DNA of 64,000 nt, from assembly GCF_026410505.1 (NCBI RefSeq), contig NZ_JAPMIU010000001.1:1-64000 (forward strand). The letters run 5' to 3'. Below are positions 36,451-45,043 of this stretch, one piece after another. Within the stretch, counting starts at the first letter, position 1. Every line of letters starts with the position of its first letter. The notes under the pieces are model-generated. The model had not been told where the DNA came from, did not search any database, and saw only the letters and a program-made list of their open reading frames with translations. A program made the translations under genes and the position numbers. This DNA is from Frateuria hangzhouensis (GTDB lineage: Bacteria; Pseudomonadota; Gammaproteobacteria; Xanthomonadales; Rhodanobacteraceae).

Positions 36451-36840
36451 ATGAACGCATCCTTCTCGATTCATCCGCGCGTATCCCGTCGCTCACTGGC
36501 AAGGAACATGGCTTTGGTCGCCGTCGTTGGCATCTGCGCCGCGGCAGGCTCCGGCGCGTCCCAGGCCGCGGTGACGAAAGGCAGTGTCTTCGGCGACGCG
36601 CCGGCAGGCGCCATGGTTCAGGTCAGCAGCGCGGAGTTCGGCATCAATCGCACGATTCCCGTCAATGCCAAGGGGCGCTACCAGGTCGGGTGGCTGCCGA
36701 TAGGCATCTACACGGTCACCGTGCTCGATCACGGCCAACCGCGGGCCCGGCACCCGAGCGTGCAGGTCTATGTGGACCGCGGTTCCAGGGTGGACATGGG
36801 TTGTGGCTACGGACGGTGTACGGAGCTCGCGGCGAACTAG
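36451..36840 (+). CDS. Small exported protein with carboxypeptidase-regulatory-like fold (paralogue 1)
   Basis: A 129-residue protein. An N-terminal signal (residues 1-45, with SRRSLARNMALVAVVGICAAAG) is followed by one beta-sandwich domain of the CarboxypepD_reg type: VTKGSVFGDAPAGAMVQV, then VNAKGRYQVGWLPIGIYTVTVLDHGQP. Normally this domain begins Oar-like TonB-dependent receptors; here it stands alone. The C terminus has two cysteines (CGYGRC), absent from the paralogue at 37521-37904. The twin Arg (SRRS) lies close to the hydrophobic stretch, but the export route cannot be decided. The start at 36451 gives the complete signal peptide. Confidence 0.75.
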   Translation: MNASFSIHPRVSRRSLARNMALVAVVGICAAAGSGASQAAVTKGSVFGDAPAGAMVQVSSAEFGINRTIPVNAKGRYQVGWLPIGIYTVTVLDHGQPRARHPSVQVYVDRGSRVDMGCGYGRCTELAAN

Positions 36841-36904
36841 CCCAGGCAAGGCTGGGCGGGTGATCGGGACGATTGCCCACCTCGATGCGAAAGCTCATCA
36901 GCTT

Positions 36905-36936
36905 GCGCCCGGCGCCGGGAGGTGTCGGGCGCTTTT
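36905..36936 (+). terminator. Probable terminator after paralogue 1
   Basis: A 7-bp stem GCGCCCG / CGGGCGC with a 14-base loop is followed by TTTT, 65 bases after the stop codon. This is moderate evidence only. Confidence 0.5.
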
Positions 36937-37068
36937 CGTTCTGGTCCGATGCGCGCCGTCCAAAGGCGTTCCTGCACGCGTGGCAAAAGGGTGCCTCGCG
37001 GCTTCGTGGAAGGAGCCGCCAGGCCCGCATGGGAACCTCGAAAAACCCCGAAAGCTTCCGTCGCCCAC

Positions 37069-37146
37069 TGTAGAGCCCACTTGTGGGCGATGGTTTTGGC
37101 GGCGCAATCAGGCGTAAGGGCATCGCCCACAAGTGGGCTCCTACAA
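37069..37146. repeat. Inverted pair of family C repeats (CGCCCACAAGTGGGC core)
   Basis: Two copies of a palindromic unit with core GCCCACTTGTGGGC, in opposite orientation, are separated by about 28 bases. Their outer ends are complementary (TGTAG... / ...CTACA), so the whole element can fold as one structure. A single copy lies at 51261-51287. It sits in the 680-base spacer 36841-37520, which otherwise holds a probable terminator, this element and the second leader hairpin. Confidence 0.75.
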
Positions 37147-37452
37147 AAGCGTCGCGAAGGAAGTTGTTCGAGGTTCCCGCATGCGGCCGTGCAGGTGCGC
37201 GCCTGTGGAAACAGAAAATCCATGGCTGTCGGGCGGTTGGATCATGACCCATGGTACGGATCCGGTACACGCGGGCATGCGCCTTCCCGCAACCGTTTTG
37301 CCAGCCGATAGCACAATGACTTTTGACCCTTCGGCGCCGTCGGGGCATCGGGTACGCTTCGCGCGTCCGCACGGAGGCTGATGCCTGGTGCGCGGCTGCA
37401 GGTGGTGATTCTGCGGCGTCTTGTGGCGCTGGCGATTTGCCATCCGCACGAT

Positions 37453-37488
37453 CCATGGGCGTAACGTCAAACCCCTGGCGGCCCATGG
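37453..37488 (+). promoter_or_regulatory. Leader hairpin 2 with conserved CAAACCCCTGGC loop
   Basis: A perfect 8-bp stem CCATGGGC / GCCCATGG (37453-37460, 37481-37488) closes a 20-base loop containing CAAACCCCTGGC. It ends 32 bases before the start codon of paralogue 2 and is followed by CCCACATCGAT; the first leader has CCCACGTCGAT at the same place. Loop identity with changed but still paired stems indicates selection on RNA structure. Confidence 0.55.
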
Positions 37489-37520
37489 TTCTCCCACATC
37501 GATAACGACAAGGAAAAACC

Positions 37521-37904
37521 ATGAAGAACCTCCACTCGATCAAAACGGGTTCGACCCGTCGTGGCCAGTCCGTGCGGGCGTTCGTGATGGCGGCAGCCGT
37601 CGCGGCCTTCGGCATGGCTGGTTCCACCGCCGTCTACGCGCAGGCCACTGCGGGCAAGGTGTTCGGCAACGCGCCGGCCGGCAGCAGTGTTGTCGCAAAG
37701 AGCACGACCAACGGCACGCGGCGCGAAGTCCAGGTGGACGAAAAGGGTCGCTATGCGATCCGCCAGCTGCCGGTCGGCGTCTACACGGTGACGCTGTCGG
37801 AGAACGGCCAGCCGGTTGCCAAGCACGTGAACGTGCCGGTGATCGTGGGCCGCGGCATCAAGGTGGACTTCGATGGCCAGGATGCGGTCGCCGGCCAACA
37901 GTAA
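37521..37904 (+). CDS. Small exported protein with carboxypeptidase-regulatory-like fold (paralogue 2)
   Basis: A 127-residue protein with a signal peptide ending near VYAQA (residue 42) and one CarboxypepD_reg-type domain: AGKVFGNAPAGSSVVAKS, VDEKGRYAIRQLPVGVYTVTLSENGQPV. It is clearly paralogous to the protein at 36451-36840 (GKVFGNAPAG / GSVFGDAPAG; KGRY..LP.G.YTVT). A clear AAGGAAAAACC ribosome site precedes the ATG. The product is presumably periplasmic or secreted; function unknown. A strong terminator follows. Confidence 0.78.
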   Translation: MKNLHSIKTGSTRRGQSVRAFVMAAAVAAFGMAGSTAVYAQATAGKVFGNAPAGSSVVAKSTTNGTRREVQVDEKGRYAIRQLPVGVYTVTLSENGQPVAKHVNVPVIVGRGIKVDFDGQDAVAGQQ

Positions 37905-37940
37905 GGCATCGACATCGGGCGCTGACGCGGCCGAAAGAAA

Positions 37941-37969
37941 AGCCAGCGCCGCAAGGCGCTGGCTTTTTT
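37941..37969. terminator. Bidirectional terminator between paralogue 2 and the thiolase gene
   Basis: A 10-bp stem AGCCAGCGCC / GGCGCTGGCT with a GCAA tetraloop is followed by a T-run on the plus strand. It is preceded by AAAGAAA, which gives a U-rich tail on the minus strand. It serves both convergent genes. Confidence 0.9.
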
Positions 37970-37992
37970 GTTGGGCGTGCGGAGGGCGGGCG

Positions 37993-39198
37993 TCAGAGCG
38001 CCTCGAAGATGCCGGCCGCGCCCATGCCGGTGCCGATGCACATGGTCACCATGCCGTACTTCTGCTTGTGTCGGCGCATGCCGTGCACCAGCGTGGCCAC
38101 GCGCACCGCACCGGTGGCGCCGAGCGGGTGGCCCAGCGCGATGGCGCCGCCCAGCGGATTGACCTTGGCCGGATCGAGTTCCAGATCCTTCATCACGGCC
38201 AGTGCCTGCGCGGCGAAGGCTTCGTTGAGCTCGATCCAGTCAAGCTGGTCCTGGCTGATGCCGGTGCGCTTGAGCGCCAGCGGGATGGCTTCCTTCGGGC
38301 CGATGCCCATCACTTCCGGCGGCACGCCGGCGACGGCAAAGCCGACGAAGCGGGCCAGCGGCTGCAGGTTGTATTCCTTGATGGCCTTTTCGCTGGCGAT
38401 CAGCACGGCGCCAGCGCCGTCGGACATCTGGCTGGAGTTGCCGGCGGTGACGCTGCCGCCGAACTGGCCGTTGCGGAACACGGGTTTGAGCTTGCCCAGC
38501 ACCTCGGGCGTGCTGCCCGGGCGCGGGCCTTCGTCCTGACTGATGAGGCGGCTGTCGGTCTTGATGCCGCCGGTGGACAGGTCGGGGTAATGGTCATCGA
38601 GCTGGAACGGGGTGATCTCGTCCTTGAACTCGCCGGCGGCCTGGGCGGCCAGGGCGCGTTCGTGGCTGCGCGCGGCGAAGGCGTCCTGCTCCTCGCGGCT
38701 GACCTTCCACTGCTTGGCCACGTTCTCGGCGGTGATGCCCATGCCGTAGGCGATGCCGATGTGCTCGTTGTCGAAGATGGCCGGATTCATCGCCACCTTG
38801 TGGCCCATCATCGGCACCATGCTCATGCTCTCGGTACCGCCGGCGATCATCAGGTCGGCCTCGCCCAGGCGGATCGCATCGGCCGCGTAGGCCACGGCCT
38901 GCAGGCCCGAGGAGCAGAAGCGGTTGATGGTGGCACCCGGCACGGTGTGCGGCAGGCCGGCCAGCAGCACGCCGATGCGCGCCACGTTCATGCCTTGCTC
39001 GGCCTCGGGCATGGCGCAGCCGATCACGGCATCGCCGATGCGCTGCGGGTCGATGCCCGGCGCCTGCGCCATCACCGCGCGGATTACGTGGGCGAGCATG
39101 TCGTCCGGACGGGTGTTCTTGAAGACGCCGCGCGGCGCCTTGCCCACCGGCGTGCGGGTGGCGGCGACGATGTAGGCGTCCTGGATTTGCTTGGTCAT
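37993..39198 (-). CDS. Acetyl-CoA C-acyltransferase (beta-oxidation thiolase, FadA/FadI type)
   Basis: A 401-residue thiolase that cleaves 3-ketoacyl-CoA in the last step of beta-oxidation. Catalytic Cys95 lies in INRFCSSGLQAV. The C-terminal catalytic pair lies in GGAIALGHPLGATGAVR (His) and MCIGTGMGAAG (Cys). The start at 39198 is preceded by GGAGAAACCC. It lies downstream of the dehydrogenase/hydratase gene on the same strand, 183 bases away, giving the order regulator - fadN-like - fadA-like. Confidence 0.94.
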   Translation of the reverse strand: MTKQIQDAYIVAATRTPVGKAPRGVFKNTRPDDMLAHVIRAVMAQAPGIDPQRIGDAVIGCAMPEAEQGMNVARIGVLLAGLPHTVPGATINRFCSSGLQAVAYAADAIRLGEADLMIAGGTESMSMVPMMGHKVAMNPAIFDNEHIGIAYGMGITAENVAKQWKVSREEQDAFAARSHERALAAQAAGEFKDEITPFQLDDHYPDLSTGGIKTDSRLISQDEGPRPGSTPEVLGKLKPVFRNGQFGGSVTAGNSSQMSDGAGAVLIASEKAIKEYNLQPLARFVGFAVAGVPPEVMGIGPKEAIPLALKRTGISQDQLDWIELNEAFAAQALAVMKDLELDPAKVNPLGGAIALGHPLGATGAVRVATLVHGMRRHKQKYGMVTMCIGTGMGAAGIFEAL

Positions 39199-39224
39199 TT
39201 GGGTTTCTCCGGAAGGCGGCATGG

Positions 39225-39375
39225 GGGAGTCGGGAGTCGGGATTCGTCAGAGCAGTTCGACGTCATCCTGGAATCCCCGTCCACCCGGCGCTTCCAATAA
39301 TGTTTGGCCACATGGTCTCGGGACGCAGGGGCTTGCCAGCTCTACGAATCCCGGATCCCGAATCTCGAATCCCGT
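39225..39375. repeat. Degenerate GGGATTCG-type repeats in the fad spacer
   Basis: Short units of the form GGGAGTCGGGATTCG (39228-39248) and the complementary CGAATCCCG units (39346-39375) lie at the two ends of the spacer between the two beta-oxidation genes. They could pair into a long stem in the mRNA and adjust relative expression of the two genes. Confidence 0.5.
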
Positions 39376-39381
39376 ACCGCC

Positions 39382-41751
39382 TCAGTTCCTCAACGGCTTC
39401 CCCGTCGTCATCGTGTGGGCGATGCGGGCCTGGGTCTTTTCGGTCTTCGCCAGTTCCACGAAGTGCTTGCGCTCCAGCGCCAGCAGCCAGGCCTCGTCGA
39501 CCAGCGAGCCGCGCTCGATGCCGCCGCCACACAGCGTGTCGGCGATACGGCTGGCGATGCCCACGTCGTGTTCGGAGGCGAAGTAGCCGGCTTGCAGGTT
39601 GACCAACGAGGCCTTGAAGGTGGCCGTGCCGGTATCGCCGGCGACCGGGATCGCGCGGGCGGGCAGGGGCGGGCGCCAGCCGCTTTCGGCCAATGCGGCG
39701 GCGACGGACTTGGCCACGTGCAGCAGCTCGTAGCTGTTGAACACCACCACGTCCGCCTCACGCAGCAGGCCCAACTGCTTGGCTTCCAGCGCACTGCCGG
39801 ACACCTTGGCCATCGCCACCGTCTCGAACACCTTTTTCAGCGATTCGAACGGATCGGCCGGGTTGGCCTGCGCGGCGCGCACGGCCAGTTCCTTCAGCCC
39901 ACCGCCGGCCGGCAGCAGGCCCACGCCCGCCTCGACCAGGCCGATATAGCTTTCCAGCGCGGCCACGGTGCGGGCCGAGTGCATCTGGAATTCGCAGCCG
40001 CCACCCAGGCACAGGCCGCGCACGGCGGCAACCACGGGAACGAGCGAGTGCTTGATGCGCATGCTGGTGCGCTGGAAATTCTCGACCATCGCCTGGAAGG
40101 CGTCGAACTTGCCGTCCTTCAGCAGACCCAGCGCGCCCTTCAGATCCGCGCCGGCGGAGAACGGCTCACTGGTCTGCCAGATCACGACCGCCTTGAGCTT
40201 TTCCTCGGCCACGCCGATGGCGTGCTGGATGCCGTCGAGCACGTGGTCGTTGACCGTGTGCATCTTGGTCTTGAACGAGAGGATGCCCACGCCGTCCTCG
40301 CCCAGCGTCCACAGGCGCACACCGTCGTTCTCCCAGACAGTGGTGCCCTGGTCGAACTTCTCACCCAGGATCGCGTCGGGGAATAACTGGCGTGCGTAGA
40401 CCGGATGCTGCGAGCGCGGCTTGTAGTTGCCGGCGGCGGCCGACCAGGAACCTTCCTTGCCGTGCACGCCGTTGCGTCCGTCGGTGACCCAGCCGGGCAG
40501 CGGAGCGTCGCTCATCGCCTTGCCGGCCTTGATGTCCTCTTCGATCCAGCTGGCGACCTGCTGCCAGCCGGCGGCCTGCCAGGTCTCGAACGGACCGAGC
40601 TTCCAGCCATAGCCCCAGCGGATGGCGAGGTCGACGTCGCGCGCGGTGTCGGCGATGTCCGCCAGGTGGTAGGCGGTGTAGTGGAAGAGATCGCGGAAGA
40701 CGGCCCACAGGAACTGCGCCTGCGGGTCAGCCGAAGCACGCAGCTTGGCGAACTTCCCGGCTGGATCCTTGATCGCGAGGATGGCGGCGACTTCCTCGGA
40801 CGCCTTTTGCCCGGACGGCACGTAGTCGCCCTTGGCCGCATCAAGCACCAGGATGTCCTTGCCGACCTTCTTGTAGAAGCCGGCGCCGGTCTTCTGGCCC
40901 AGCGCACCGGCGTCGATCAGGCCCTGCAGCACCGCCGGCGTCTTGAAGTACTTGTGCCACGGATCGTCGGCGAGTGTGTCGCCCATGGTCTTGATCACGT
41001 GCGCCATGGTGTCCAGGCCGACCACGTCGGCTGTGCGGTAGGTCGCGCTCTTCGGACGGCCGATCGCAGGTCCGGTCAGCGCATCGACCGTGTCGAAGCC
41101 CAGCTTGAACTGCCCGGTGTGGTGCATGGTCGCCAGCATCGAGAACACGCCGATGCGGTTGCCGATGAAGTTCGGGGTGTCCCTGGCAATGACCACGCCC
41201 TTGCCAACCGTCGTGGCGAGGAACGCTTCCAGGCCTTCGACCACCGAGGCATCGGTGAGCCGGGTCGGGATCAGCTCGACCAGATGCATGTAGCGCGGCG
41301 GGTTGAAGAAGTGCACGCCGCAGAAGCGGTGGCGCATTTCTTCCGGCAGCGCTTCGGCCAGCGTATTGATCGACAGGCCCGACGTGTTGGAGGCGATGAC
41401 CGCGGTCTTCGACAGGTGCGAGGCGATCTTCCTGTAGAGATCGAGCTTCCAGTCCATCCGCTCGGCGATCGCCTCGATGACCAGGTCGACTTCCTTGAGG
41501 TGGTCGAGGTCTTCGTCGTAGTTGGCCGGAATGATCGCGGACGCCAGGTTCCTGTCCGCCAGCGGCGCGGGCGAGAGCTTCTTCAAGTTCTCGATGGCCT
41601 TGAGCGCGATACCGCTCTTGGGCCCTTCCTTGGCGGGCAGGTCGAACAGCACGGTTTCGACACCGGCGTTGGTCAGGTGCGCGGCGATCTGCGCGCCCAT
41701 GACGCCGGCGCCCAGCACGGCGGCCTTGCGGATGCGTAGTGTTGCGGGCAT
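39382..41751 (-). CDS. 3-hydroxyacyl-CoA dehydrogenase / enoyl-CoA hydratase bifunctional protein (FadN-like)
   Basis: A 789-residue beta-oxidation enzyme. The dehydrogenase half comes first: NAD loop KAAVLGAGVMGAQIAAHL at residues 8-25, VIEAIAERMDWK and SNTSGLSI, then the helical C-terminal domains. The crotonase (hydratase) half is C-terminal, with VAAVRGLCLGGGCEF as oxyanion-hole segment. This order is the reverse of E. coli FadB and like Bacillus FadN. It hydrates enoyl-CoA and oxidises the hydroxyacyl product. The start at 41751 follows GGAGAAGCC. It is 78 bases downstream of the TetR-type gene and upstream of the thiolase, so the three probably form an operon. Confidence 0.92.
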   Translation of the reverse strand: MPATLRIRKAAVLGAGVMGAQIAAHLTNAGVETVLFDLPAKEGPKSGIALKAIENLKKLSPAPLADRNLASAIIPANYDEDLDHLKEVDLVIEAIAERMDWKLDLYRKIASHLSKTAVIASNTSGLSINTLAEALPEEMRHRFCGVHFFNPPRYMHLVELIPTRLTDASVVEGLEAFLATTVGKGVVIARDTPNFIGNRIGVFSMLATMHHTGQFKLGFDTVDALTGPAIGRPKSATYRTADVVGLDTMAHVIKTMGDTLADDPWHKYFKTPAVLQGLIDAGALGQKTGAGFYKKVGKDILVLDAAKGDYVPSGQKASEEVAAILAIKDPAGKFAKLRASADPQAQFLWAVFRDLFHYTAYHLADIADTARDVDLAIRWGYGWKLGPFETWQAAGWQQVASWIEEDIKAGKAMSDAPLPGWVTDGRNGVHGKEGSWSAAAGNYKPRSQHPVYARQLFPDAILGEKFDQGTTVWENDGVRLWTLGEDGVGILSFKTKMHTVNDHVLDGIQHAIGVAEEKLKAVVIWQTSEPFSAGADLKGALGLLKDGKFDAFQAMVENFQRTSMRIKHSLVPVVAAVRGLCLGGGCEFQMHSARTVAALESYIGLVEAGVGLLPAGGGLKELAVRAAQANPADPFESLKKVFETVAMAKVSGSALEAKQLGLLREADVVVFNSYELLHVAKSVAAALAESGWRPPLPARAIPVAGDTGTATFKASLVNLQAGYFASEHDVGIASRIADTLCGGGIERGSLVDEAWLLALERKHFVELAKTEKTQARIAHTMTTGKPLRN

Positions 41752-41829
41752 TGGCTTCTCCAGGGGATGCGGACAGCGAAATGGAAAGAGGCTAGGAGCC
41801 GGCCGTGGCCGGTCAGTCAAGTCAGCGAA

Positions 41830-42444
41830 TCAGGGATGGCTCAGACCGGCCACGGCAAAGCGGATCAGATGCGCGATGGTCTGCTCGCGGTGGGTCGCTT
41901 CGCTGACGTCGCCCTTGCGCTGGATCATGCCGAAGCCGGACATGGCATGGGTCAGTGCGCCGGTGACCAGGTCGATGCGCCAGTACAGCTCCTCGCGGCT
42001 CAAACCGGGCAGCAGGCGGGCGAACTCGGCGGTGAACTGGCGCATGACGTGGCCGTAGTTCTCGGACAGGAACTGGCGCAGATGGTCGTCATGCTCGGCG
42101 AACGCGCGCGCCAGCACGCGCATGAACAACGAGCCGCTGCCGTCGCTGGAGAGCGCCAGGGCAGGGCGGATGAAGGCGTCCAGCACGGTTTCCAGCGTGG
42201 TTCCCGGCTGGCCGGCCACTTTCGACAGTGCGGCCAGTCGGTGCGCGTTCAGCGTATCCAGGCGGCGGCGGAACACTTCCTCGACCAGCTTGTCCTTGGA
42301 TCCGAAGTGGTAGTTCACGGCAGCCAGGTTGACCCCGGCGGCGGCCGTCAACTGGCGCAACGACGCGCCATCAAAGCCACGCTGGGCGAACAGCAGCTCG
42401 GCGGCGGTGAGGATGCGCTCCTTGGTCGAGGCGGAACTGTTCAC
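41830..42444 (-). CDS. TetR-family regulator of fatty-acid degradation (PsrA-like)
   Basis: A 204-residue TetR-type repressor. The N-terminal helix-turn-helix ILTAAELLFAQRGFDGASLRQLTAAAGVNLAAVNYHFGSKDKL is complete; the C-terminal domain is the ligand pocket, likely for long-chain acyl-CoA. The GTG start at 42444 is used because the upstream ATG at 42460 is out of frame. A CAAAC-N4-GTTTG palindrome 27 bases upstream is identical in form to the PsrA operator of Pseudomonas. Autoregulation and control of the following fadN/fadA-like genes are inferred. Confidence 0.88.
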   Translation of the reverse strand: MNSSASTKERILTAAELLFAQRGFDGASLRQLTAAAGVNLAAVNYHFGSKDKLVEEVFRRRLDTLNAHRLAALSKVAGQPGTTLETVLDAFIRPALALSSDGSGSLFMRVLARAFAEHDDHLRQFLSENYGHVMRQFTAEFARLLPGLSREELYWRIDLVTGALTHAMSGFGMIQRKGDVSEATHREQTIAHLIRFAVAGLSHP

Positions 42445-42470
42445 GCGTAGGCTCGCTCATCGGCAGGGAA

Positions 42471-42525
42471 TCAAACGATCGTTTGAGCATACGCGCGGCG
42501 CTTCCAGCACGTCAAACGGCCGTTC
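42471..42525. promoter_or_regulatory. PsrA-type operator, one perfect and one imperfect site
   Basis: TCAAACGATCGTTTGA at 42471-42486 is a perfect 16-bp palindrome of the CAAAC-N4-GTTTG class. A second, imperfect copy (CAAACGGCCGTTCG) lies at 42513-42526, 26 bases away. Both are upstream of the TetR gene and in the spacer shared with ndk. Confidence 0.75.
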
Positions 42526-42670
42526 GCTTCACGCCCAGCCCGCTTGCGATCAGGTTAGAATCTGTCAAACTTTCGTGAGCTAAATCCGTATTTCGTGTCG
42601 GATTTGGCCCTACATTGGTCGGCAAGTGAGCCGATAGCCCATTCAGATACCAGTTTTCCGGAGCAGACCC

Positions 42671-43096
42671 ATGGCGCTGGAGCGCACCCTTTCCATCATC
42701 AAGCCCGATGCCGTCGCCAAGAACGTGATCGGCCAGATTTACGCCCGTTTCGAGCAGGCCGGCCTGAAGGTCATCGCCGCCAAGATGAAGCAGCTCTCCC
42801 GCAAGGAGGCCGAAGGCTTCTACGCGGTGCACAAGGAGCGCCCGTTCTTCAACGCGCTGGTCGAGTTCATGATCTCCGGCCCCGTGATGATCCAGGTGCT
42901 GCAGGGCGAGAACGCCGTGCTGAAGCATCGCGACCTGATGGGTGCCACCAACCCGAAGGAAGCCGCGCCGGGCACGATCCGCGCCGACTTCGCCGATTCG
43001 ATCGACGCCAACGCGGTGCACGGCTCCGATGCCGCCGAAACCGCCAAGGTCGAGATCGCTTACTTTTTCCCGGAAACGGACGTCCTCCCGCGGTGA
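42671..43096 (+). CDS. ndk: Nucleoside diphosphate kinase
   Basis: A 141-residue enzyme that equilibrates nucleoside di- and triphosphates through a phosphohistidine. The catalytic His117 lies in NAVHGSDA, the standard position. The N terminus [14 protein letters not shown] and the [13 protein letters not shown]-type loop (here [13 protein letters not shown]) are typical. It is the first gene of the cluster ndk-rlmN-pilW-rodZ, 8 bases before rlmN. Confidence 0.98.
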   Translation: MALERTLSIIKPDAVAKNVIGQIYARFEQAGLKVIAAKMKQLSRKEAEGFYAVHKERPFFNALVEFMISGPVMIQVLQGENAVLKHRDLMGATNPKEAAPGTIRADFADSIDANAVHGSDAAETAKVEIAYFFPETDVLPR

Positions 43097-43104
43097 GATA
43101 AGTT

Positions 43105-44265
43105 GTGAACCAGGCTGTACCCACTTCGTCGAACGACCCCAAAGCCGCAAGCGACAAGGTCAACCTGCTCGATTTCGATCGCCAGGGGCTGCGTGATTTC
43201 TTCGCGCAGCTCGGCGAGAAGCCTTATCGCGCCGAGCAGGTGATGAAGTGGATGTACCACCACCTGGAAGACGACTTCGGCAAGATGACCGACGTGGGCA
43301 AGGCGCTGCGCGCCAAGCTCGAGGCCACGTGCTACGTCGGTCCGCCGAAGACGCTGCTGGACAAGGCCGCAGCCGACGGCACGCACAAGTGGCTGCTCGG
43401 CATGGATGGCGGCAACGCCATCGAGGCGGTGTACATCCCCGAGCCGACCCGCGGCACGCTGTGCGTGTCCTCGCAGGTCGGCTGCGCGCTCAATTGCCAG
43501 TTCTGCTCCACCGGTGCGCAGGGCTTCAACCGCAACCTGTCCACGGCCGAGGTGATCGGCCAGATGTGGGTGGCGGCCAAGCATCTGGGCAACGTCACGC
43601 ACCAGAACCGGCGCATCACCAACGTGGTGATGATGGGCATGGGCGAGCCGCTGCTGAACTTCGACAACGTGGTCAAGGCGATGAGCCTGATGCGCGACGA
43701 TCTTGGTTTCGGGCTGGCCGCCAAGCGCGTGACGCTGTCCACCGCCGGCATGGTGCCGATGATCGACAAGCTGTCCGATGCGATCGACGTCTCGCTGGCG
43801 GTGTCGCTGCACGCGGCCAATGACGAGTTGCGCACCGAGCTGGTGCCGCTCAACAAGCGTTACCCGATCGCCGAGCTGATCGGCGCCTGCCAGCGCTGGG
43901 TCGCGCGCAAGCCGCGCACCTCGATCACCTTCGAATACACGCTGATGAAGGGCATCAACGACCAGCCCGAACACGCCCGCCAGCTGATCAAGCTGATGCG
44001 CAAGCTGCCGACCTGCAAGGTCAACCTGATCCCGTTCAATCCCTTCCCTGGCACCCGCTTCGAGCGCTCCGACGCCGACACCATCCGCGCGTTCCAGACC
44101 CAACTGCTCAACGCCAACATCCTCACCATGCTGCGCCGCACGCGTGGCGACGACATCGATGCGGCTTGCGGCCAGCTCAAGGGCCAGGTGCTCGATCGCA
44201 CCCGCCGCCAGGCCGAATTCCGCAAACGCCTCGAGCACGGAGAAGGAGTCGCGCATGCGTCTTGA
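43105..44265 (+). CDS. rlmN: 23S rRNA (adenine2503-C2) / tRNA (A37-C2) methyltransferase RlmN
   Basis: A 386-residue radical-SAM enzyme that methylates C2 of A2503 in 23S rRNA and A37 of some tRNAs. The [4Fe-4S] cysteines are Cys127, Cys131 and Cys134 in [12 protein letters not shown]. The C-terminal catalytic Cys355 lies in DIDAACGQL, at the same number as in E. coli. It starts with GTG, 8 bases after ndk. The 3' end overlaps the pilW start by 11 bases. Confidence 0.97.
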   Translation: MNQAVPTSSNDPKAASDKVNLLDFDRQGLRDFFAQLGEKPYRAEQVMKWMYHHLEDDFGKMTDVGKALRAKLEATCYVGPPKTLLDKAAADGTHKWLLGMDGGNAIEAVYIPEPTRGTLCVSSQVGCALNCQFCSTGAQGFNRNLSTAEVIGQMWVAAKHLGNVTHQNRRITNVVMMGMGEPLLNFDNVVKAMSLMRDDLGFGLAAKRVTLSTAGMVPMIDKLSDAIDVSLAVSLHAANDELRTELVPLNKRYPIAELIGACQRWVARKPRTSITFEYTLMKGINDQPEHARQLIKLMRKLPTCKVNLIPFNPFPGTRFERSDADTIRAFQTQLLNANILTMLRRTRGDDIDAACGQLKGQVLDRTRRQAEFRKRLEHGEGVAHAS

Positions 44266-45043
44266 ACGCTGGATGGGGGCAGCGCTGGCGCTTGCGTTGG
44301 CTGGGTGCGTGACCACGACCACCGAGACCGGGAGTCTCGGCGGCAGGCTGCCGCATACCAGCAAGAGCCAGCAGGCCGAGGACGCCGCGCGCATCCACAC
44401 CGAGCTCGGCCAGCAGTACATGGCCAACGGCGACCTGAAGACCGCCATGGAGAAGCTCAACCGGGCGTTGCAGTTCGACCAGGACTACGCGCCGGCGCAC
44501 ACCGTGCTGGCCGTGCTGGAAGAGCGCATCAATCGTCCCGAGCAGGCCGAGCAGCACTACCGACGCGCGGCGCAGCTCGAGCCGGACAAAGGCATGCCGA
44601 ACAACAACCTGGGCACCTTTCTTTGCCGCATCGGCAAGGGTGCCGAGGCATTGGGCTATTTCCGCAAGGCCGTGAAGGATCCGTTCTATCCCACGCCCGA
44701 CGTGGCTTGGACCAACCAGGGCATCTGCCAGTTGCACATGCATGACCTGCCCGGCGCCGAAGCCAGCCTGCGCAAGGCATTGGACACCAATCCGAAGAAT
44801 GGCGACGCGCTGCTGCAATTGGCCAACGTGCTTTATCTGAACAACGACGCCTTCCGCGCGCGGGCGTTCATCCAGCGCTTCGAAGCGCTGGGTCAGCCTA
44901 GCGCCGTGGCGCTCAAGCTCGGCCACGACATCGAAACCCGTCTGGGCAATACGGATGCTGCCCACACTTACCGCAGGCGACTGCAAGGCCAGTTCCCGGA
45001 TTCGGAGCAGGCCCGCGCCCTCGACGCACCCGCTAGCCCATGA
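44255..45043 (+). CDS. pilW: Type IV pilus biogenesis lipoprotein PilW/PilF (TPR)
   Basis: A 262-residue outer-membrane lipoprotein with lipobox LALAGC (Cys18). Several tetratricopeptide repeats follow, for example [41 protein letters not shown] and [24 protein letters not shown]. It is needed for multimerisation of the PilQ secretin. The ATG at 44255 lies inside the end of rlmN, behind GGAGAAGGAG. The gene order after rlmN is the conserved gammaproteobacterial one. Confidence 0.93.
   Translation: MRLERWMGAALALALAGCVTTTTETGSLGGRLPHTSKSQQAEDAARIHTELGQQYMANGDLKTAMEKLNRALQFDQDYAPAHTVLAVLEERINRPEQAEQHYRRAAQLEPDKGMPNNNLGTFLCRIGKGAEALGYFRKAVKDPFYPTPDVAWTNQGICQLHMHDLPGAEASLRKALDTNPKNGDALLQLANVLYLNNDAFRARAFIQRFEALGQPSAVALKLGHDIETRLGNTDAAHTYRRRLQGQFPDSEQARALDAPASP

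Noticed and set aside
36246-36863. 205-codon plus-strand frame overlapping paralogue 1
   Set aside because: Arg-rich translation without a signal or domain; the overlapping frame 36451-36840 has the signal peptide and a recognisable fold.
36040-37520. c-di-GMP (GEMM) riboswitch in the leaders of the small exported proteins
   Set aside because: A GGTAGGTGG stretch near 36363 is reminiscent, but the conserved GGCAAACC and GACGCAAAGCC blocks and the three-way fold are absent.
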